Below, in pieces: positions 6,842 through 10,405 of a DNA stretch of 10,405 nucleotides (its first letter is position 1; every line of letters begins with the position of its first letter). The stretch comes from Bdellovibrionales bacterium (GTDB lineage: Bacteria; Bdellovibrionota; UBA1018), in NCBI GenBank assembly GCA_018968995.1, contig JAGWZD010000039.1:1-10405 (forward strand), read 5' to 3'. A program made the position numbers and the translations under genes. The notes beneath the pieces were generated by a model that was given only the letters and a program-made list of their open reading frames with translations, searched no databases and was not told the DNA's origin.

Positions 6842-7670
6842 CTGCGGGTAGACTCCGCCTGCCCGCGGATGTCGGACCCCCGATCCAATACCGAGCAAGC
6901 GCCTCAATCCGGTCTGTGCCTACAAGATCAAATCCCTCCGCCCGGGCGAGCTGCCAGAACGGCCAGCGGTCTGGCGCATTGAAAAATCGCACCCTTCGCC
7001 CTAGTGAGCGGGCCTCATCTAGAAGTCTTCTCAGATCGGCTTTTTCTGCAGAAGACATCTTTCCTCGCCCGTTCCAACGAAAAAATCGCTTCCAATCAAG
7101 TGAATACCATAGCCATTGATTTTGGCTTACGATGTCGGCCCCTGGATCTGAGGACGAAATCCACTCTGAATCGCGTGTGGCAAAGCGACGCCCAGGTAGT
7201 GAGACAAAGCGTTCTTTGTTTTTTTCGTTTCCAGTCAAGATCACGGTGACTGCCCGCCAACGAATTCCACGATCCGTAAATTCAGTAAAAATAGGGAAAA
7301 GCTCGAGCTCTTTTTTTAGAAGGTCCACTGCCTCTAATGAAGCGTCTTTGAACTCAATCCACAGATAAAACGGCTGACCATCTCCGTGAACAGAGCCTCC
7401 ATTTTTTAGCACTCTAAATAAAAGCGGCGTGAGATAGAGCTCTCGAAGCGTGCCTTTGAAAATGAGGGGCAGATGTCCCACCTGGAGATCACCTTCCCAA
7501 TGCCAGATATCTGCTTCCACGCTTGAGAATCCGTGGGCGAGCGCTAGGTCAAGTGCCCGTGACTGAGCATAATCATTGTGAGAGTGAAGCGGGCCGAGCG
7601 TTGTCGCGAAGCTGGGGCCCCAAAAACAGACCCCCAAGAAAAACACGCTTGGCGCTAGAAACCATCTCAT
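6789..7670 (-). CDS. Secreted PLC-like phosphodiesterase (PI-PLC/GDPD superfamily, AIM6-like)
   Basis: The superfamily folds as a TIM barrel and cleaves phosphodiester bonds of phospholipid head groups or glycerophosphodiesters. In the AIM6-like branch the reaction is not established as far as I know. The 293 residues open with a signal peptide (cleavage likely after Ala22, PSFA), so the enzyme should work outside the cytoplasm. The branch motif HSHNDY (29-34) follows, then VEADIW (51-56) with Glu52 and Asp54, and VGH with His66, matching the His, Glu-x-Asp, His pattern of the barrel active site. LWIEFKD (103-109) and RVRFFNAPDRWPFWQLARAEGFDLVGTDRI (227-255, in parts) are later barrel strands. 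The domain ends near 262; the last 30 residues look dispensable and include the part overlapping the convergent gene. The ATG at 7670 has AAGGA directly against it, too close for an ideal site, but the signal peptide supports this start. It may be transcribed with the tRNA upstream. Confidence 0.85.
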   Translation of the reverse strand: MRWFLAPSVFFLGVCFWGPSFATTLGPLHSHNDYAQSRALDLALAHGFSSVEADIWHWEGDLQVGHLPLIFKGTLRELYLTPLLFRVLKNGGSVHGDGQPFYLWIEFKDASLEAVDLLKKELELFPIFTEFTDRGIRWRAVTVILTGNEKNKERFVSLPGRRFATRDSEWISSSDPGADIVSQNQWLWYSLDWKRFFRWNGRGKMSSAEKADLRRLLDEARSLGRRVRFFNAPDRWPFWQLARAEGFDLVGTDRIEALARYWIGGPTSAGRRSLPAVTSFSNESLQTLDRLHR

Positions 7671-7751
7671 TCCTTAATTTTGACAGTAGTTTTTCGAGCA
7701 ATCAGCCGGCAAAAACTGCCGCTACCGGGTGCGCCGTGAAACCCAAAAAAA

Positions 7752-7828
<77 letters not shown>

Positions 7829-7836
7829 CCTCTATT

Positions 7837-7866
7837 TAATAATGGGTTTCTCAAGAGCTAACACAA
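7837..7866 (-). promoter_or_regulatory. Possible promoter of the tRNA-Arg gene
   Basis: On the minus strand TTGTGT (7861-7866) and TTATTA (7837-7842) are spaced by 18 bp, and the second ends eight bases before the mature tRNA. Both are only partial matches to sigma-70 boxes. The AT-rich patch is distinct from its surroundings, which favours a promoter here over read-through from yggS alone. Confidence 0.4.
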
Positions 7867-7889
7867 CGTCTTGCACGGGCCAACTGCGA

Positions 7890-8570
7890 TCAGCCCTGCC
7901 GCGACTCGCGAGGACCAAAAACGCCCGTTCCTAGCCTCACCCAAACCCTCGACGCACCGGCTCCCTCCCGGAGGGCCACCGAATAATCATCACTCATGCC
8001 CATCGAAAGCTCGCCCGATGTTACCGGGCGGCATTGTCTTTCGAGCTCTGCCAGTCTTTGAAATGAATCGCCACTCATCCCTCCTGTCCGGGCGGGAATG
8101 CACATAAGACCCCTCCAATCCAGCCCAGGAAGATCTTTCATGGCGCGCAACTGGTAAACAACCTCCTCCGGAGGGAATCCGTGCTTACCTGTTTCATGAT
8201 CGATGTTGACCTCTGCAAAAACGGAAATTTTTTTTCCGCTTCCAGAAGAAGACCATCGTTTTGATATCTCCTCGGCCAGCCTTCTCGAGCTCACCGTATG
8301 AATTGAGGAAACCACCGGAAGTACCTGCCTGACCTTATTGCTCTGTAGGCTGCCGATGAAATGCCATCGAATCTCTGAAAGCCCTTCGGCTAAAAGCTGC
8401 TCACTTTTCGCACAAAGCTCCTGGGCGTAGTTCTCACCAAAATCACGCTGACCAAAACGATAAGCCTCGCGAATTTTCTCCAAAGACTGACCCTTGCTGA
8501 CGGCGATAAGCTTCGCGTTGGGATACAGCGCAATCTGCGCCAAGACACTCTTCAGGCGTTCGGCTACCAT
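7890..8570 (-). CDS. yggS: Pyridoxal phosphate homeostasis protein (YggS/PLPBP family)
   Basis: YggS binds PLP without known enzyme activity and keeps vitamin B6 and amino-acid pools balanced in the cytoplasm. The 226-residue protein is a single alanine-racemase-like barrel of normal family size. PLP would be held by Lys26 in LIAVSKG. Other family blocks are RDFGENYAQE (42-51), WHFIGSLQSNKVR (69-81), IHTVSS (90-95), VNIDHETGKHGF (121-132), GLMCIPA (154-160), LSMGMSDDY (188-196) and VRLGTGVFGPR (211-221), the last forming the phosphate-binding end. The ATG overlaps the maf stop by one base (TAATG), and GGAG lies nine bases upstream inside maf, so translation is probably coupled. No clear terminator follows before the tRNA. 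Confidence 0.95.
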   Translation of the reverse strand: MVAERLKSVLAQIALYPNAKLIAVSKGQSLEKIREAYRFGQRDFGENYAQELCAKSEQLLAEGLSEIRWHFIGSLQSNKVRQVLPVVSSIHTVSSRRLAEEISKRWSSSGSGKKISVFAEVNIDHETGKHGFPPEEVVYQLRAMKDLPGLDWRGLMCIPARTGGMSGDSFQRLAELERQCRPVTSGELSMGMSDDYSVALREGAGASRVWVRLGTGVFGPRESRQG

Positions 8571-9211
8571 TAGCGCCCTCTCCGGGCATTTCGAATCGCG
8601 TCCGCGCTCGGCCTCACTCCAAATTTTTTTTCAAGATCTATGAGCAACTCGCACATGGGCAGTCCCACAACGTTGGTGTAGCTACCCCGAAGGGACAAAA
8701 TCCAATTCATTCCGAAACCCTGCGCAGCATACGATCCCGCCTTATCCAGAGGCTCGCCGCTGGCGACATATTCTCGAATCATTTTTTTACTGAGCTTCCT
8801 CATCGAAACCTGCGAGCGAACCACCCGACACGACTCGCGAATCACCCCTGGCTTACTCCAACCCATCAGGCAATATCCCGTTAAAACTTCATGGGTTTTT
8901 CCAGAGATGGTTTGTAGCATTTTCTCGGCATCTGATGAGTTTTTAGGCTTTCCTAAAACATTCTTTTTATTCGGTGCAACCACGATGGTGTCAGCGGCGA
9001 TGACCACCACTGGTCCTTTCAGTCGCCCCAAATTCATTGCTACGGATTTCGCCTTTTCACGAGCAAGCCGCGTCACCATCGAAATCGGAGACTCGCCCAC
9101 ATGCTGAAGCTCTTCGCAATCAGGTGACACGACTTTAACCTGAATGCGCGCCTGCTTCATCAGGTCAATTCTTCGAGGAGAGGTCGAGGCCAGAATGACT
9201 TTTGTACGCAT
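8570..9211 (-). CDS. maf: Maf-like nucleoside triphosphate pyrophosphatase
   Basis: Maf proteins hydrolyse non-canonical or certain canonical NTPs (for YhdE-type, dTTP and UTP) to monophosphates and are linked to septum arrest. I place the start at the ATG at 9211, giving 213 residues, because ILASTSPRR must lie at the extreme N-terminus (6-14). An in-frame ATG farther upstream (9328) would add 39 residues with no family match and run 113 bases into the preceding gene. Motifs are STSPRR (9-14), AADTIVV with catalytic Asp74 (72-78), LGKP (86-89), SGKTHEVLTG (103-112), PLDKAGSYAAQGFG (154-167) and YTNVVGLP (178-185). The start follows the HATPase stop by four bases with no real Shine-Dalgarno site, so reinitiation by terminating ribosomes is likely. 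yggS follows with a one-base overlap. The DTIVV and GSYAAQG signatures fit the YhdE side, but the nucleotide preference is not certain. Confidence 0.94.
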   Translation of the reverse strand: MRTKVILASTSPRRIDLMKQARIQVKVVSPDCEELQHVGESPISMVTRLAREKAKSVAMNLGRLKGPVVVIAADTIVVAPNKKNVLGKPKNSSDAEKMLQTISGKTHEVLTGYCLMGWSKPGVIRESCRVVRSQVSMRKLSKKMIREYVASGEPLDKAGSYAAQGFGMNWILSLRGSYTNVVGLPMCELLIDLEKKFGVRPSADAIRNARRGR

Positions 9212-9215
9212 TTTT

Positions 9216-10190
9216 TCAGAAATAGAATTGAGTCGAAATAAATCTAAACTGGCTTTTAAATTCTCTGAAGTTTTCCGTCTTGCGAAAAAAAACAGTAACT
9301 TCGGTTCGAACACCCTGTTCACTGGCAAAATGAAAACTTCCGCCTGAATGAAAGACCGTGGCTAACCCCAGTCCTGCCCCAGCAACCGCCGAGCGAACCT
9401 TATATTCTGATTGTCGATAGATGCGAGAAATGGCCGCCAACAACCGGCCTTTATCTAGACTGCCAAAGTGATCAATTGCTGTGAGCGCTACGTACTCACC
9501 ATCGCTGGCAACCTTCACTTCAACCTCGGCTCTGCCAGAAAGTGCCACAGGAGTATTCCGCGACGTTACCAAATACAGCTGACGTCCTGACGCATCCACT
9601 GGCGCATCGTAAATTGCGTTCATGATGAGCTCGTCTACCGCATTGGCAATGACCGTCGCCATTCGCGTTTGAAACTTTAGGGCAACCAAATAGTTGCGTA
9701 CAACCTCGACAGCCTCCTGCTTCTGGGTTGAGCTCTCAAGCCTGATTGTCTGAACTCTAGTACCTGGAGCCACAAGAGTCTCGATTCCAAAAGAGCGCTC
9801 TTTAAGTGAGGCTTTCAAAATGATCCCATAATGCTTGCCAACATCCGGCGATTGCAAATAATTCCGATGAATGTAGCTACCAAAGATGGGACTACCCACG
9901 AGGTAGGGCACCTCATAAATGTCTCCAGAACTGAGAAAATGCAGCCGATTTGCACTAATTTTTGCGGAAAAAAGACCCAATGATTGCTGAACTGCATCTT
10001 CGAAACGCTGATAGTCCTCACGCGAGGATGCATCAACGAAAACCACCGGGTGTTCTTCGGCGGCAATTCGCTGAATACCAACCTCAAGAGTCTCCGGCTG
10101 AACGAGTTTGAGTCCAGCAGTCTGAGCAACCAAAGATAGAAATTTGAGGTCGTCCTCGCGCTTGGTGAGAGCAATTAGCTTACTGTTCAC
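9216..10190 (-). CDS. HATPase-domain protein, anti-sigma/histidine-kinase-like, with degenerate N-terminal domain
   Basis: The C-terminal part is a GHKL ATPase domain: N box DELIMNAIYDA (186-196) with Glu187 and Asn191, G1 box AIDHFGS (238-244) with Asp240, and G2 box GAGLGL (271-276). No phospho-accepting histidine box is evident ahead of the N box, so it is more like an RsbW-type serine kinase or anti-sigma factor than a sensor kinase, although this is not decisive. Residues 1-125 resemble a receiver fold (LIALT, then PVVFVDAS with Asp53), with weak similarity to the phospho-acceptor and little else conserved. There is no membrane segment, so it is cytoplasmic. The start is GTG at 10190, directly after the stop of the zinc-ribbon gene. 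maf follows after four bases. I infer a partner-switching or similar regulatory role with the gene upstream; the target is unknown. Confidence 0.75.
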   Translation of the reverse strand: MNSKLIALTKREDDLKFLSLVAQTAGLKLVQPETLEVGIQRIAAEEHPVVFVDASSREDYQRFEDAVQQSLGLFSAKISANRLHFLSSGDIYEVPYLVGSPIFGSYIHRNYLQSPDVGKHYGIILKASLKERSFGIETLVAPGTRVQTIRLESSTQKQEAVEVVRNYLVALKFQTRMATVIANAVDELIMNAIYDAPVDASGRQLYLVTSRNTPVALSGRAEVEVKVASDGEYVALTAIDHFGSLDKGRLLAAISRIYRQSEYKVRSAVAGAGLGLATVFHSGGSFHFASEQGVRTEVTVFFRKTENFREFKSQFRFISTQFYF

Positions 10191-10405
10191 TCATCCGCCC
10201 GTGCGCAAAAGAAATCCAAAATACTCTTCAGGAATGTCGTCAAAACTGGCCTGGCCAGCACACTTCGGACAGGGTAATTCCGGCAAATTCATTGCGACTT
10301 TTTTCAGGTTTTCTGTCGTAAATAATGCAATGAACTCGCCGTGGCACTGACCACAAGAAAAAGGTACATAGACGGACTCGACTGCCCCACCACAGGTAAA
10401 ATTTG
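10191..10405 (-). CDS. Zinc-ribbon protein, C-terminal part (5' end outside window), possible STAS-type partner
   Basis: Seventy codons are visible before a TGA at 10193-10191. They contain two cysteine pairs, CGQC (17-20) and CPKC (45-48), spaced 24 residues apart as in a zinc ribbon, plus an earlier lone Cys4. The segment VYVPFSCGQC followed by FDDIPEEYFGFL at the end resembles tails I recall on STAS-like anti-sigma-antagonist relatives in deltaproteobacteria and Bdellovibrio, but the STAS part itself would lie beyond the window, so this is tentative. The HATPase gene begins on the very next base (TGA then GTG), which suggests co-expression and physical partnership. No regulator site or promoter is visible. 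It could also be an unrelated zinc-binding protein. Confidence 0.65.
   Translation of the reverse strand, partial: NFTCGGAVESVYVPFSCGQCHGEFIALFTTENLKKVAMNLPELPCPKCAGQASFDDIPEEYFGFLLRTGG

Noticed and set aside
7680-7685. Perfect TTGACA on the plus strand between the phosphodiesterase gene and the tRNA
   Set aside because: It points toward the antisense side of the tRNA, no -10 box follows at a proper distance, and no plus-strand gene lies downstream.
7707-7721. Hairpin CGGCA-AAAAC-TGCCG as a terminator after tRNA-Arg
   Set aside because: The stem is only 5 bp and no T tract follows on the minus strand; the T run lies before it, directly after the tRNA.
9212-9328. A longer Maf starting at an in-frame ATG at 9328 (39 extra residues)
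   Set aside because: The extra residues have no family similarity, lie fully inside the HATPase gene, and Maf proteins begin just before the SxSPRR motif.

Overview
This is ordinary chromosomal DNA from a Gram-negative bacterium of moderate GC content (roughly half, judged by eye). I see no insertion sequence, phage gene, CRISPR array, rRNA or integration site. Secreted proteins with classical signal peptides, tightly packed operons, an ABC importer with a fused binding protein and permease, and a pairing of a zinc-ribbon protein with a HATPase all suggest a Bdellovibrio-like or deltaproteobacterial relative. That placement is an inference from gene content, not a phylogenetic result.

Layout from left to right. 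(1) On the minus strand, 1687 to 1 encodes a polar amino-acid ABC importer: the ATPase first, then a periplasmic binding protein fused to the permease, which runs off the left edge. (2) A 66-bp divergent spacer with two small palindromes separates it from queA (plus strand, 1754-2998), which makes the tRNA modification queuosine. (3) queA converges on a minus-strand pair read from 6145 to 2995: a large protein with two tandem D-Ala-D-Ala-ligase-like ATP-grasp units, then a DmpA/P1-family self-processing aminopeptidase. The two are separated by one nucleotide. (4) A 129-bp divergent spacer with two inverted repeats precedes a small secreted protein of unknown function (plus, 6275-6841). Its 3' end overlaps, tail to tail, a secreted PLC-like phosphodiesterase (minus, 7670-6789). 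(5) tRNA-Arg(CCG) lies upstream of the phosphodiesterase on the same strand. (6) The right end is a compact minus-strand operon: a zinc-ribbon protein (partial, cut by the right edge), a HATPase-domain protein, maf and yggS.

How they work together. The right-hand operon joins a probable regulatory pair (zinc-ribbon partner plus anti-sigma-like or histidine-kinase-like ATPase) to two housekeeping enzymes: nucleotide-pool or septum-related Maf and the PLP-homeostasis protein YggS. Its genes abut or overlap by a few bases (gaps 0 and 4 nt, overlap 1 nt). The least explained unit is the double ATP-grasp ligase plus DmpA peptidase. One makes and the other cuts amide bonds, and they appear to be translationally coupled, which suggests one pathway acting on a small peptide or amino-acid conjugate of unknown identity. 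No gene-free stretch exceeds 300 bases. The longest is 7671-7889, which holds the tRNA and its presumed promoter.
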